Assembly (NCBI GenBank): GCA_000720805.1
Contig: JODI01000056.1
Location: forward strand, 1 to 55,733
Reading direction: 5' to 3'
Length of the DNA stretch: 55,733 nt
From: Streptomyces violaceoruber
GTDB taxonomy: Bacteria; Actinomycetota; Actinomycetes; Streptomycetales; Streptomycetaceae
How positions within the stretch are numbered: position 1 is the first letter of the stretch; the number at the start of each line of letters is the position of its first letter. This document shows, in pieces, positions 40,596-49,088 of this stretch. The translations under genes were made by a program, and so were the position numbers. Under the pieces are notes generated by a model that was not told the DNA's origin, did not search any database, and worked only from the letters and a program-made list of their open reading frames with translations.

Positions 40596-43169
40596 GTGGG
40601 GCATGGAGTGCCGGAACTCGTACTGGAATTGAACGGACGGACCTGGACGCTCGACGCGTCCAGGCCATACAGCCTCGGACGTGATCCGCAGGGGGACGTC
40701 GTGCTCGACGACGCCAGGGTGTCCTGGCGTCACGCCACGATCAGCTGGAACGGCCGCGGTTGGGTCATCGAGGACCACGGCAGCACCAACGGCACGTTCG
40801 TGCGGGGGCAGCGGATCCATCAGCTGGAGGTCGGCCCCGGCTCGTCCGTGCACCTCGGCAACGCGACCGACGGTCCGCGCCTCGACATCTCCGGCGCCGC
40901 GACCGCCGTCGCCACGCCACAGGCCCAGCCGCGGCAGCAGCCGTACGCGGCCCAGGGCGCGGGCCCAGGCTGGGCGGCGGCCACGCCGCAGCAGGAGGCG
41001 CAGACGCCGCAGCCGCAGGCCCCGCAGGCCGGCTGGCAGCAGCCGCAGCAGGCCGCGCCGCACGTGCCGCAGCAGCAGGGCGGCCCGGACGAGCCGTACG
41101 CGCAGAAGGTTCCCGGTGGTGGCGCGGGGGCGCCGCCGGTCTACGGCGACCGCAGCCCGACCACGTTCCACCAGTTCTCGCTGGGTCGCGTGATGCGCAT
41201 CGGCCGCGCCTTGGACAACGAACTGGTCGTCTCCGACCTGCAGGTCTCACGCCACCACGCGGAGTTCCACGCCACGCCCGACGGCCGCTTCGAGATCCGG
41301 GACCTGGGCTCGCACAACGGCACGTACGTCAACGGCCAGCCGATAACCAAGGGCGGCACGCAGCTGCTCGGCCCGAACGACATCGTCGGTGTCGGCCACT
41401 CCACGTTCCGCCTGGTCGGCGACCGTCTCGAGGAGTTCGTCGACACCGGTGAGATCTCCTTCTCGGCCCGCCATCTGACCGTCACGGTCGACGGCGGCAA
41501 GCAGATCCTCAAGGACGTCTCCTTCGGCGTCCCGGAGAAGTCGCTGATCGCGGTCATCGGCCCGTCCGGCTCCGGCAAGTCGACCCTGCTCAAGGCGCTC
41601 ACCGGCTACCGGCCCGCCAACCAGGGCGATGTCCTCTACGACAACCGGAACCTGTACAAGCAGTTCGCCGAGCTGCGCCAGCGCATCGGCCTGGTCCCGC
41701 AGGACGACATCCTGCACAAGGAACTGACCGTCAAGAAGGCCCTCAAGTACGCGGCCAAGCTGCGCTTCCCGGCTGACACCACGGGCGCCGAGCGCGAGGC
41801 CCGCATAGACGAGGTGCTGCGCGAGCTGAAGCTGGACGTCCACAAGGAGAAGAAGGTCACCTCCCTCTCCGGCGGCCAGCGCAAGCGCGTCTCGGTGGCC
41901 CTGGAGCTGCTCACCAAGCCGTCGCTGATCTTCCTGGACGAGCCCACCTCGGGCCTCGACCCGGGCATGGACCGCGATGTCATGCAGCTGCTGCGCGGCC
42001 TCGCCGACGACGGCCGTACGGTCCTCGTCGTCACCCACTCCGTCGCCGAACTCGCCCTGTGCGACAAGCTCCTGGTGATGGCTCCCGGCGGCGCGGTCGC
42101 CTACTTCGGTCCTCCCGAGGAGGCGCTGAACTTCTTCGGCTACGACACCTGGGCCGATGTCTTCTCCGCCTTCGAGAACTACCGCGACTACGACTGGGCG
42201 GGCCGCTGGAAGGGCTCGCAGCACTACCAGATGTACGCCGCGGACATCGACGCCGTTGCCCCACAGTCCGTACAGATGCCGCCGATGCAGGCCATGAAAC
42301 CGCCCAAGCCGCAGGGCTGGATGTCCCAGTTCACCACGCTGGTGCGCCGCTACACCTCGGTGATCGCCTCCGACAAGGGCTTCCTGGCGCTGATGGTGAT
42401 CCTGCCGGCGGTCCTGGGCGCGGTGAGCCTGCTGATCGACTCGGGCAACAGCCTGCTGCCCAACCCGCCCAACCCGAAGACCGGCGCGATCATCCCGAAC
42501 GGCACGGCCACCACGGTCCTGCTGATCCTCGCGGTCGGCGCCTGCTTCGCCGGTGCGGCCAACTCCGTCCGTGAGCTGATCAAGGAACGGGTCATCTACG
42601 AGCGGGAGCGCGCCACCGGCCTGTCCCGCTCCGCGTACCTGATGTCCAAGGTGTTCGTGCTCGGCGTGATCACCCTGCTGCAGGGCCTGATGGTCGGCGT
42701 CATCGGTTTCGCCAGCCGGGAGATCCCGAAGGAGGGCCTGGTCCTCGGCAGCGCCACCATGGTGGAACTCTCCATCCCGATCATGGCGCTGGGCTTCACC
42801 TCGATGATGTTCGGCCTGATCATCTCCTCGCTGGTGAAGACGGCCGAGAAGACCATGCCGCTGCTGGTCATGTTCGCCATCATCCAGGTCGTGTTCACCG
42901 GCTGCCTGTTCACCCTGAACGGGGCGGTCGGCGTCAACGAGTTCTCGTATCTGATGCCGTCCCGCTGGGCGGTCGGCGCCGCGGGCGCCACGCTGGACTT
43001 CAACAAGATCAGCCCGCCCAAGGACGGCGGCGACACCGACCCGCTGTGGGAGCACACCGTCGGCGCCTGGGGCCTGGACATGGCCGCCCTGCTCGTCCTC
43101 GGCGTGATCTGCGGCTTCTTCGTGGCCCGCTTCCTGCGCCGCCACGAGCCCGAGGTCATGCGCAAGTGA
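40596..43169 (+). CDS. FHA-FHA-ABC half-transporter (ABCG-like)
   Basis: An 857-residue single polypeptide. FHA domain 1 is at residues about 15-85 (SLGRDPQGDVVLDDARVSWRHA, GSTNGTF). A Gln/Pro/Ala-rich linker follows (105-185), then FHA domain 2 (about 190-270: RIGRALDNELVVSDLQVSRHHAEF, SHNGTYVNG). An ABC ATPase comes next (Walker A GPSGSGKST near 324, LSGGQRKR near 423, Walker B LIFLDEPTSGLD near 445), and an ABC2 permease with six spans is from about 590. FHA domains bind phosphothreonine, so transport is probably gated by Ser/Thr kinases. Substrate unknown. GTG 40596 has GGGGGA 8 bases upstream; GTG 40608 is an alternative. Confidence 0.88.
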   Translation: MGHGVPELVLELNGRTWTLDASRPYSLGRDPQGDVVLDDARVSWRHATISWNGRGWVIEDHGSTNGTFVRGQRIHQLEVGPGSSVHLGNATDGPRLDISGAATAVATPQAQPRQQPYAAQGAGPGWAAATPQQEAQTPQPQAPQAGWQQPQQAAPHVPQQQGGPDEPYAQKVPGGGAGAPPVYGDRSPTTFHQFSLGRVMRIGRALDNELVVSDLQVSRHHAEFHATPDGRFEIRDLGSHNGTYVNGQPITKGGTQLLGPNDIVGVGHSTFRLVGDRLEEFVDTGEISFSARHLTVTVDGGKQILKDVSFGVPEKSLIAVIGPSGSGKSTLLKALTGYRPANQGDVLYDNRNLYKQFAELRQRIGLVPQDDILHKELTVKKALKYAAKLRFPADTTGAEREARIDEVLRELKLDVHKEKKVTSLSGGQRKRVSVALELLTKPSLIFLDEPTSGLDPGMDRDVMQLLRGLADDGRTVLVVTHSVAELALCDKLLVMAPGGAVAYFGPPEEALNFFGYDTWADVFSAFENYRDYDWAGRWKGSQHYQMYAADIDAVAPQSVQMPPMQAMKPPKPQGWMSQFTTLVRRYTSVIASDKGFLALMVILPAVLGAVSLLIDSGNSLLPNPPNPKTGAIIPNGTATTVLLILAVGACFAGAANSVRELIKERVIYERERATGLSRSAYLMSKVFVLGVITLLQGLMVGVIGFASREIPKEGLVLGSATMVELSIPIMALGFTSMMFGLIISSLVKTAEKTMPLLVMFAIIQVVFTGCLFTLNGAVGVNEFSYLMPSRWAVGAAGATLDFNKISPPKDGGDTDPLWEHTVGAWGLDMAALLVLGVICGFFVARFLRRHEPEVMRK

Positions 43170-43205
43170 TCGAGGTCGTACGGCGCGCAGCGCTGGTACG
43201 ACAGT

Positions 43206-43239
43206 GAAGGGCGGCGCCCCCGTGGGGGTGCCGCCCTTC
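43206..43239 (+). terminator. hairpin after the FHA-ABC gene
   Basis: GAAGGGCGGCGCCCCC at 43206-43221 pairs with 43224-43239 (one G-T pair), 37 bases past the stop; it may also serve the convergent transglycosylase gene. Confidence 0.8.
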
Positions 43240-43262
43240 GGCGTGAAGAGGTCCGCGCGGCC

Positions 43263-44087
43263 TCAGTACGCGCTGTTGACGTTGTCCATCGAGCCGTACT
43301 TGTCGGCCGCGTAGTTGCAGGCGGCGGTGATGTTGGCGACCGGGTCGTAGATGTTCCAGGACGTGCCCGGGACGTGGTACGCCTTGAAGGTCGGCGGGAT
43401 GACCTGCAGCAGCCCCTTCGACGGGATGCCGTTGATGGCGTTGATGTCCCAGTTGTTGATCGCGTTCGGGTTGCCGGAGGACTCCCGGATGATGTTGCGG
43501 TACAGACCGTTGTACGAACCCGGGATGCCCTTGGACTTCATGATGTCCAGGCTTTCCCTGATCCAGCCGTTGAGGTTGTTGCCGTACTTCTTCGCGACGG
43601 GCTTGATGTGCGCGCGCTTGGCTGCCCGGCTCGCGGCCTCCTTCGTCTTGTGCTCCCGCTCGGCCTTCTTCTTCGCGGCGGCCCGGGCGGCCTTCTCCTT
43701 CGCGGCGGCTTCTGCCTTGGCCTTGGCTTCTGCCTTCGCCTTCGCCTCCGCCTTGGCCTTCGCCTCCGCCTCCGCCTTGGCCTTGGCGTCAGCCTTTGCC
43801 TTGGTCTTCGCCTGGGCCTCCGCCTTGGCCTTCTGCTGCGCCTCCATCGCCTTGCCCTGCAGGCTGGTACCGGCGAGCTGCTCGGTGACGTCCGAGTGCA
43901 GGGCCGTGAGCTGTGCGGAGCTGTACGCCACGCGTGCGGGGGCGCCCGCCGCCTCGGACGTGGTCGTCTGGCCGCCCGGGACCGCGGTGAAGGCGACGGT
44001 GGCGGCGCCGAGCGCGGCGACACCGCTGATCGCGATCTTGTGCGTACGGGTCAGGGCGCGACTTCGGTTCTTGACGTTCTTGAGCAT
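43263..44087 (-). CDS. secreted SLT-type transglycosylase with Lys/Ala coiled coil
   Basis: A 274-residue exported protein. There is a signal peptide (HKIAISGVAALGAATVAFTAVPGG), then a short Ala-rich part, and then a long low-complexity coil (about 80-160) built of KAKAEA-type repeats. The C-terminal lysozyme-like domain is GWIRESLDIMKSKGI...NIIRESSGNPNAINNWDINAINGIPSKGLLQVIPPTFKAYHVPG. The Glu in IIRESSGN is the expected catalytic acid. It should cleave peptidoglycan; the basic coil may bind wall polymers. ATG 44087 with AGAGG 11 bases upstream. Confidence 0.85.
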   Translation of the reverse strand: MLKNVKNRSRALTRTHKIAISGVAALGAATVAFTAVPGGQTTTSEAAGAPARVAYSSAQLTALHSDVTEQLAGTSLQGKAMEAQQKAKAEAQAKTKAKADAKAKAEAEAKAKAEAKAKAEAKAKAEAAAKEKAARAAAKKKAEREHKTKEAASRAAKRAHIKPVAKKYGNNLNGWIRESLDIMKSKGIPGSYNGLYRNIIRESSGNPNAINNWDINAINGIPSKGLLQVIPPTFKAYHVPGTSWNIYDPVANITAACNYAADKYGSMDNVNSAY

Positions 44088-44200
44088 GGCGAATGGACCT
44101 CTTCGAATAGCGCGGAGGTCGCTCTTCGTCCGGCGGGGACACGAGTGCTTCCGGCACAAACGCCGCGGGCGGAACCCACGGCGCTGAGCGACGGCAGCCA

Positions 44201-44229
44201 TTCTTAGCGGCCGCAAAAACACCAGGCAA
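44201..44229 (-). promoter_or_regulatory. promoter of the transglycosylase gene
   Basis: On the minus strand, TTGCCT (44229-44224) and TAAGAA (44206-44201) are separated by exactly 17 bases, a good match to a principal-sigma promoter. It predicts a leader of about 105 bases. I looked for a c-di-AMP riboswitch in this leader and did not find its conserved segments. Confidence 0.6.
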
Positions 44230-44272
44230 AGGTGTGACGTACGAAGCCGGGTAGTGGATCAGGGAAGGGCAA

Positions 44273-44302
44273 AACGGGACAGACCAAGACGTCTGTCCCG
44301 TT
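44273..44302 (-). terminator. intrinsic terminator of the SDR-queA operon
   Basis: AACGGGACAGAC at 44273-44284 pairs perfectly with 44291-44302; read on the minus strand the stem is followed by TTTT. It is 85 bases downstream of the queA stop and just upstream of the next promoter. Confidence 0.85.
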
Positions 44303-44386
44303 CACGCAGGGAGGCTTTGTCTCCTATCTCTGCTAGTACGTGATTTGCGCCCTATGTGCCGGCTCACATCGGCCCCCGCGGCACTC

Positions 44387-45511
44387 TCACCAACAGTTGC
44401 TGACGCAATGCTCTGTGTGAGGCTGTGGCGACAGGATGAGGTGCACATCCCCGAACTCGTGCCACAGGTAGCGCCCGCGCAGCGCCTCCTCGTAGCTCCG
44501 CTCGATCGCCGCCCGTCCCGCGACCGCCTCCAGCATCAGCAGATGCGAGGCCTGCGGCTCGTGCAGCCCGGTCAGCAGCCCGTCCACGGCACGCACCCCG
44601 CGCTCCGGGGTGACCACCAGATCGGTCCACCCGGCACGCGCGCGTACGACACCGTCCGGCCCGGTGGCCGACTCCACGGCCCGCACGGCGGTCGTCCCGA
44701 CCGCCACCACCCGCCCGGCCCCCGCCCGCACCGCGTTGATCAACCGCGCCGACGCCTCCGGCACCGAGAACCGCTCCGGATACGGCGGCTCGTGCGCCTC
44801 GGCCGAGGCCACCCCGGTGTGCAGCGTGATCGGCGCGAACTGCACACCCCGGCTCACCAAATCCGCGACCAGCCGCGCGGTGAACGGCCGCGCCGCACTC
44901 GGCATCTCCGCACTGCCCGACCCGTCCCGCGAGGGCAACGCGAACACCGTCTGGTACACGGACAGCGGCTGGTCCCGCTCCGTGTACGAGTAGCGAATGG
45001 GCCGCCCGTGCTCCCGCAGCAACCCCGGAACCGGAACCCTCGCACCGCGGTCCCTGGCCCACCACAACCGCTCGCTGCCCGCGCCCACCGGCTCCTCCAG
45101 CACCAGCCGCACACCCGTCGGCAGCCACACCTCCTTCCCCGCAGGCCCTCCCGCACGCGCGCGCGTGGTGCCGCGTCCGTCCGGATCCCGCAGCTCGACC
45201 GCCCACCGCCCGTCGTCCCCGCGCGTGGAGAAGTGCACCACCACGCGCGCGTGCCCGATCCGGCCGTCGACCGCGGCGGCCAGTGTGGGCGAGGTGTTCA
45301 CGACGAGCAGGTCCCCGGCCCGCAGCAGCCGTGGCAGTTCCACGAAAGCGTGGTGCGACACCTCCGTGCCCCGCGACACGAGCAGCCGTACGGCATCCCG
45401 GTCGAGCCCGGGTCCACGCTGCTCGACCGGCACCCGCGCCGACAGCTCCTCCGGCACCTTCCCCCACGCTCGAACGGGCTCGCGCGGGGTGACCTCGGTG
45501 GCCGGCGTCAT
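44387..45511 (-). CDS. queA: QueA-type S-adenosylmethionine:tRNA ribosyltransferase-isomerase
   Basis: A 374-residue enzyme transferring the ribosyl group of SAM to preQ1-tRNA in queuosine synthesis. Conserved parts are LPRLLRAGDLLVVNTSPTLAA near the N terminus, FALPSRDGSGSAEMPSAARPFTARL, LHTGVASAEAHEPPYPERFSVP, and FGDVHLIL at the end. Its start overlaps the upstream SDR stop (ATGA). Other queuosine genes are absent here. Function by family; some homologues in actinobacteria are of uncertain role because queuosine genes are patchy. Confidence 0.85.
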   Translation of the reverse strand: MTPATEVTPREPVRAWGKVPEELSARVPVEQRGPGLDRDAVRLLVSRGTEVSHHAFVELPRLLRAGDLLVVNTSPTLAAAVDGRIGHARVVVHFSTRGDDGRWAVELRDPDGRGTTRARAGGPAGKEVWLPTGVRLVLEEPVGAGSERLWWARDRGARVPVPGLLREHGRPIRYSYTERDQPLSVYQTVFALPSRDGSGSAEMPSAARPFTARLVADLVSRGVQFAPITLHTGVASAEAHEPPYPERFSVPEASARLINAVRAGAGRVVAVGTTAVRAVESATGPDGVVRARAGWTDLVVTPERGVRAVDGLLTGLHEPQASHLLMLEAVAGRAAIERSYEEALRGRYLWHEFGDVHLILSPQPHTEHCVSNCW

Positions 45512-46203
45512 CGGGACTCCAGCAGAGCGGGGGCACCGTAGCGCCCGCTCGCCGGACGCTCGTCCAGCAGCCGCAGAAACGCCGGGACCACACTCCCCGG
45601 CTCCGGCCGTGGGTCGTCGTCGTCCGGTACGGCCGCCGCGTACAGGTCGGTCGCCATGTCCCCGGGGTCGACCACCCAGACCCGCAGACCGGGCTCCTCC
45701 TCGCCCAGCACCGCCGAGAGGTGGTCCAGGGCCGCCTTCGACGCCCCGTAACCGCCCCACGTCTCGTACACCTCGGCGGCCGCGTCCGAGCTGACGGCGA
45801 TCACCGCGCCCTCCTCGGAGGCCCGCAGCAGCGGCAGCGCCTCCTGGACCAGGCCGAGCGCGGCGACCACGTTCACCTCAAGGGCCCGCCGCAGTCCCTC
45901 CAGGGGCAGCCCCTCCAGCCGGACCAGTGGCTCGGCGCCCAGCGCGCTCGCGTTGTTCACCAGCAGATCGACCCCGCCCAGCTTCCAGGCCGCCGCCACC
46001 AGCTCGGAGCGGTGCCCCGCGTCCGTGACGTCCCCGGTCAGCGCCGTGACGCGTGTCCCGTGGGCCGACACGGCCTCGGCCGCAGCGGTGAGGGCCCGGG
46101 CGCCCCGAGCGTCCAGCACCAGATCCCAGCCACGGGCGGCCAGCGCCTCGGACAGCGCCCGCCCCAGCCCCTTCGAAGCCCCCGTGATGATCGCTACCGG
46201 CAT
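45508..46203 (-). CDS. short-chain dehydrogenase/reductase
   Basis: A 231-residue SDR with complete motifs: cofactor loop TGASKGLG (residues 7-14), NNAS near 90 and catalytic Tyr-x3-Lys in GGYGASKAAL near 150, with Ser in AVSSDA. Substrate unknown. It is translationally coupled to queA downstream, which is odd for a metabolic oxidoreductase and may only reflect shared expression. ATG 46203 starts the conserved strand directly. Confidence 0.87.
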   Translation of the reverse strand: MPVAIITGASKGLGRALSEALAARGWDLVLDARGARALTAAAEAVSAHGTRVTALTGDVTDAGHRSELVAAAWKLGGVDLLVNNASALGAEPLVRLEGLPLEGLRRALEVNVVAALGLVQEALPLLRASEEGAVIAVSSDAAAEVYETWGGYGASKAALDHLSAVLGEEEPGLRVWVVDPGDMATDLYAAAVPDDDDPRPEPGSVVPAFLRLLDERPASGRYGAPALLESR

Positions 46204-46376
46204 GACCCACGTCCCCTCGTCCTCCACGCCTCCTGATCGGCGTGCCCCCAACGTAGGAACCGGACCGCCCGCCCCGCCTCCGACGGGGGCCGCAACCGTC
46301 GAGGCCCTTCGCCCTAGGTCTTCCGGCCCAGGCGAGCGCCGCCACAGGTCGGATACGGACTGTCACACCCCGCCGG

Positions 46377-46382
46377 TACCGT
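46377..46382 (+). promoter_or_regulatory. -10 box (TACCGT) of a leaderless two-component operon
   Basis: TACCGT ends 7 bases before the A of the kinase ATG at 46389, predicting a leaderless transcript. A usable Shine-Dalgarno at proper distance is absent, which supports this. Confidence 0.5.
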
Positions 46383-46388
46383 GAGGGC

Positions 46389-47534
46389 ATGAGTCAAGGC
46401 CCCCGGTCCGGCCTCGCCGCGGTGAGCTCCGCGCTGCTGGCCATGAGCAGGCACCTGGAGGTGCGCGACGTCCTCAAGACGATCGTCGCCTCCGCCCGTG
46501 AGCTGCTCGACGCGCAGTACGCCGCCCTCGGCGTCCCCGACGACCACGGCGGCTTCGCCCAGTTCGTGGTCGACGGCGTCAGCGACGCGCAGTGGAAGGC
46601 CATCGGCCCGCTCCCGCGCCAGCACGGCATCCTCGCCGCGATGCTGCACGAGGCCCGGCCCGAGCGCCTCGCCGATGTCCGCAAGGACCCCCGCTTCGAG
46701 GGCTGGCCCTCCGCCCACCCGGACATGGTCGACTTCCTGGGACTGCCCATCCGCGACGGCGACGAGGTCATCGGCGCCCTCTTCCTCGCGAACAAGAACT
46801 GTCCCAAGCCGGAAGGCAGCTGCGGCTTCACCGAGGAGGACGAGGAACTCCTGGCCATCCTCGCCCAGCACGCCGCGATCGCCCTCACCAACGCCCGCCT
46901 CTACGAACGCAGCCGCGAGCTCACCATCGCCGAGGAGCGCTCCCGCCTCGCCCACGAACTGCACGACGCGGTCAGCCAGAAGCTGTTCTCCCTGCGCCTG
47001 ACCGCCCAGGCCGCCGCCGCCCTGGTCGACCGCGACCCGTCCCGCGCCAAGGGCGAACTCCAGCAGGTGGCCGCGCTCGCCGCCGAGGCGGCCGACGAAC
47101 TGCGCGCAGCGGTCGTCGAGTTGCGCCCGGCGGCCCTCGACGAGGACGGTCTGGTCGCCACCCTGCGCACCCAGATCCAGGTCCTCGACCGCGCCCACAC
47201 CGCGCGCGTGACCTTCACGAGCCACGGCGTTCGCGCCCTGCCCGCCGCCCAGGAGGAAGCCGTGCTCCGCGTCGCCCAGGAGGCGCTGCACAACGCCCTG
47301 CGGCACTCGGGCGCCGCACACGTCGACGTGACCCTGGACCGGCGCGGCGGCGGAGCGGTCCTGCGCGTGACGGACGACGGCAGCGGCTTCGACCCGAAGG
47401 GCATACGCCGCGCGGGACGTCACCTCGGCCTGGTCTCCATGCGGGACCGCACGAGCGGCGTCGGCGGCACACTGGCCGTGGAATCGGCGCCCGGCAAGGG
47501 CACCACGATCGAGATGGAGGTCCCCGGTGGCTGA
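46389..47534 (+). CDS. GAF-domain sensor histidine kinase (NarL-type)
   Basis: A 381-residue soluble kinase without membrane spans. The N-terminal GAF domain (about 20-180: [35 protein letters not shown]) includes Cys at about 139 and 145 ([13 protein letters not shown]) that could bind a cofactor or sense redox. HisKA_3 has the phospho-accepting His in [19 protein letters not shown] (near 199), followed by an HATPase domain ([18 protein letters not shown]). DevS/NreB-like oxygen or redox sensing is possible. It overlaps the response regulator by 8 bases and is two genes from chpE. Confidence 0.9.
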   Translation: MSQGPRSGLAAVSSALLAMSRHLEVRDVLKTIVASARELLDAQYAALGVPDDHGGFAQFVVDGVSDAQWKAIGPLPRQHGILAAMLHEARPERLADVRKDPRFEGWPSAHPDMVDFLGLPIRDGDEVIGALFLANKNCPKPEGSCGFTEEDEELLAILAQHAAIALTNARLYERSRELTIAEERSRLAHELHDAVSQKLFSLRLTAQAAAALVDRDPSRAKGELQQVAALAAEAADELRAAVVELRPAALDEDGLVATLRTQIQVLDRAHTARVTFTSHGVRALPAAQEEAVLRVAQEALHNALRHSGAAHVDVTLDRRGGGAVLRVTDDGSGFDPKGIRRAGRHLGLVSMRDRTSGVGGTLAVESAPGKGTTIEMEVPGG

Positions 47535-48168
47535 ACCGATCAAGGTGTTGCTGGTGGACGACCACCAGGTGGTCCGCCGGGGCCTGCGCACGTTCCTCGA
47601 AGTCCAGGACGACATCGAGGTCGTGGGCGAGGCGGCCGACGGCGCCGAGGGCGTCGCCCGCGCCGAGGAACTCGAGCCCGACGTCGTCCTCATGGACGTC
47701 AGGATGCCGGGTATGGACGGCGTCGACGCCCTCCGCAAGCTCCGTGAACTGAACAACCCCGCGCGCGTGCTCATCGTCACCAGCTTCACCGAGCAGCGCA
47801 CGGTCGTCCCGGCCCTGCGCGCGGGCGCCGCCGGCTACGTGTACAAGGACATCGACCCCGACGCCCTGGCCGGCGCCATCCGCTCCGTGCACGCGGGCCA
47901 CATCCTCCTCCAACCCGAGGTCGCCGGCGCGTTGTTGTCCCAGGATGACAACAACTCGGGTCAGGGCAGAGGCGGTTCGCTCACCGAGCGGGAGCGGGAG
48001 GTCCTCGGCCTCATAGCCGACGGCCGCTCCAACCGCGAGATCGCCCGTGCCCTGGTGCTGTCCGAGAAGACGGTCAAGACGCACGTCTCGAACATCCTGA
48101 TGAAACTCGACCTGGCAGACCGCACCCAGGCCGCCCTGTGGGCCGTACGCCATGGCGTGACCGGCTGA
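47527..48168 (+). CDS. NarL/FixJ response regulator
   Basis: A 213-residue regulator. The receiver domain has the acidic pair LLVDDH, phosphorylatable Asp in VVLMDVRMPGMDG (near 55), and Lys in GYVYKDID. The C-terminal LuxR-type helix-turn-helix is LTEREREVLGLIADGRSNREIARALVLSEKTVKTHVSNIL. GTG start, overlapping its kinase. Targets unknown; chpE is downstream but has its own leader. Confidence 0.92.
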   Translation: MAEPIKVLLVDDHQVVRRGLRTFLEVQDDIEVVGEAADGAEGVARAEELEPDVVLMDVRMPGMDGVDALRKLRELNNPARVLIVTSFTEQRTVVPALRAGAAGYVYKDIDPDALAGAIRSVHAGHILLQPEVAGALLSQDDNNSGQGRGGSLTEREREVLGLIADGRSNREIARALVLSEKTVKTHVSNILMKLDLADRTQAALWAVRHGVTG

Positions 48169-48336
48169 AACGCGCCCGGCGCCCGCGCTGGGCGGCAATA
48201 TGGAGCGATCCACTCCGGTCTGAGATTCATACCGTCGTGGGAATGTCCCCCGGATGGCGCATCCTTCGCGGATCTCCGCCGTTCTCCAGTGCGTGCTGCG
48301 GCGACTGCCGCGGCAATCGCTAGGGAGGGCTCAGAA

Positions 48337-48579
48337 GTGAAGAACCTGAAGAAGGCAGCGGCCGTGACGATGGTGGCCGGCGCGCTGGTCGCCGCCGGCG
48401 CCGGAATGGCTTCCGCCACCGACGCGCACGCCGACGGCAAGGCCGTGGGCTCGCCGGGCGTCGCCTCGGGCAACCTCGTCCAGGCCCCGGTGCACGTCCC
48501 GGTGAACGCGGTCGGCAACAGCGTGAATGTCATCGGCGTGCTGAACCCCGCCTTCGGCAACCTCGGCATCAACCGCTGA
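48337..48579 (+). CDS. chpE: short chaplin, ChpE type
   Basis: An 80-residue secreted surface protein. After the signal peptide (AAAVTMVAGALVAAGAGMASA) comes one chaplin domain (GSPGVASGNLVQAPVHVPVNAVGNSVNVIGVLNPAFGNLGINR). The two cysteines of other chaplins are replaced (VNAVGNS, NLGIN), which is the special feature of ChpE. Chaplins self-assemble at the air-water interface and coat aerial hyphae. GTG 48337 has GGGAGGG about 8 bases upstream. A hairpin follows, then a decayed second copy. Confidence 0.92.
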   Translation: MKNLKKAAAVTMVAGALVAAGAGMASATDAHADGKAVGSPGVASGNLVQAPVHVPVNAVGNSVNVIGVLNPAFGNLGINR

Positions 48580-48606
48580 CACCGGTCGCCGAGCGGCCAG
48601 TGACCT

Positions 48607-48636
48607 CCGGCCTCCCGGACCCGCCCGGGAGGCCGG
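48607..48636 (+). terminator. hairpin after chpE
   Basis: CCGGCCTCCCGG at 48607-48618 pairs perfectly with 48625-48636, 6-base loop, 27 bases past the stop. Confidence 0.75.
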
Positions 48637-48789
48637 TCCGCTGTCGTCCGGCCGGTCGCACGGCAGTCGTACCCGGCTTCTCGCGCAGTTCCGGATCGCT
48701 CCCGCGTTGATCAGCGCACGACCCGCGGCCGGGCCGGACACTCTCTCGCCGACGCGTCCGCCTGGCGCGGATCGCCGAGACCAACCAGA

Positions 48790-49005
48790 TCGACGACCCC
48801 GCGCGCCTGACCACCGGGCACCGGACTCGTCGGGGCCGTATCGCCGCGGGCGCGGGGGTGCCGACGCCGCCGTCAGATCACCGGGCGGGGCCTTGGGCAA
48901 CGTCATCCAGTTCCCGATCCACACCCCGGTGAACGTCCGTGGCGACACCGTCGACCTCGTCGCCCTGCCGCCTTCGGCGACGAGCGCGACAACGGTCGAC
49001 CCCGG
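48790..49005 (+). pseudogene. decayed chaplin gene
   Basis: A stretch resembling the chpE domain but broken by frame changes. One frame gives AAGAG like the end of the ChpE signal peptide. A second frame gives RSPGGALGNVIQFPIHTPVN and VRGDTVDLV, matching GSPGVASGNLVQAPVHVPVN of ChpE. A third frame near 48967 gives AAFGDE, matching PAFGNL. There is no start codon or ribosome binding site in a suitable place, so no product is expected. It may be a tandem duplicate of chpE or a remnant of another short chaplin. Confidence 0.6.
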
Positions 49006-49017
49006 CGACCGGCCGAC

Positions 49018-49055
49018 GAGGGGCCCCGCGAGTCAAGGGACTCGCGGGGCCCCTC
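49018..49055. terminator. 17-bp perfect hairpin
   Basis: GAGGGGCCCCGCGAGTC at 49018-49034 with 49039-49055, 4-base loop. It lies beyond the decayed chaplin and 33 bases past the convergent minus-strand stop, so it can serve both directions. Confidence 0.82.
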
Positions 49056-49088
49056 CGCGCTGCATCACCCGCCTCGCGAAGCCGGCGC

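Noticed and set aside
44088..44200. c-di-AMP (ydaO) riboswitch before the transglycosylase
   Set aside because: Conserved aptamer segments expected upstream of Streptomyces wall hydrolases were not found in this leader.
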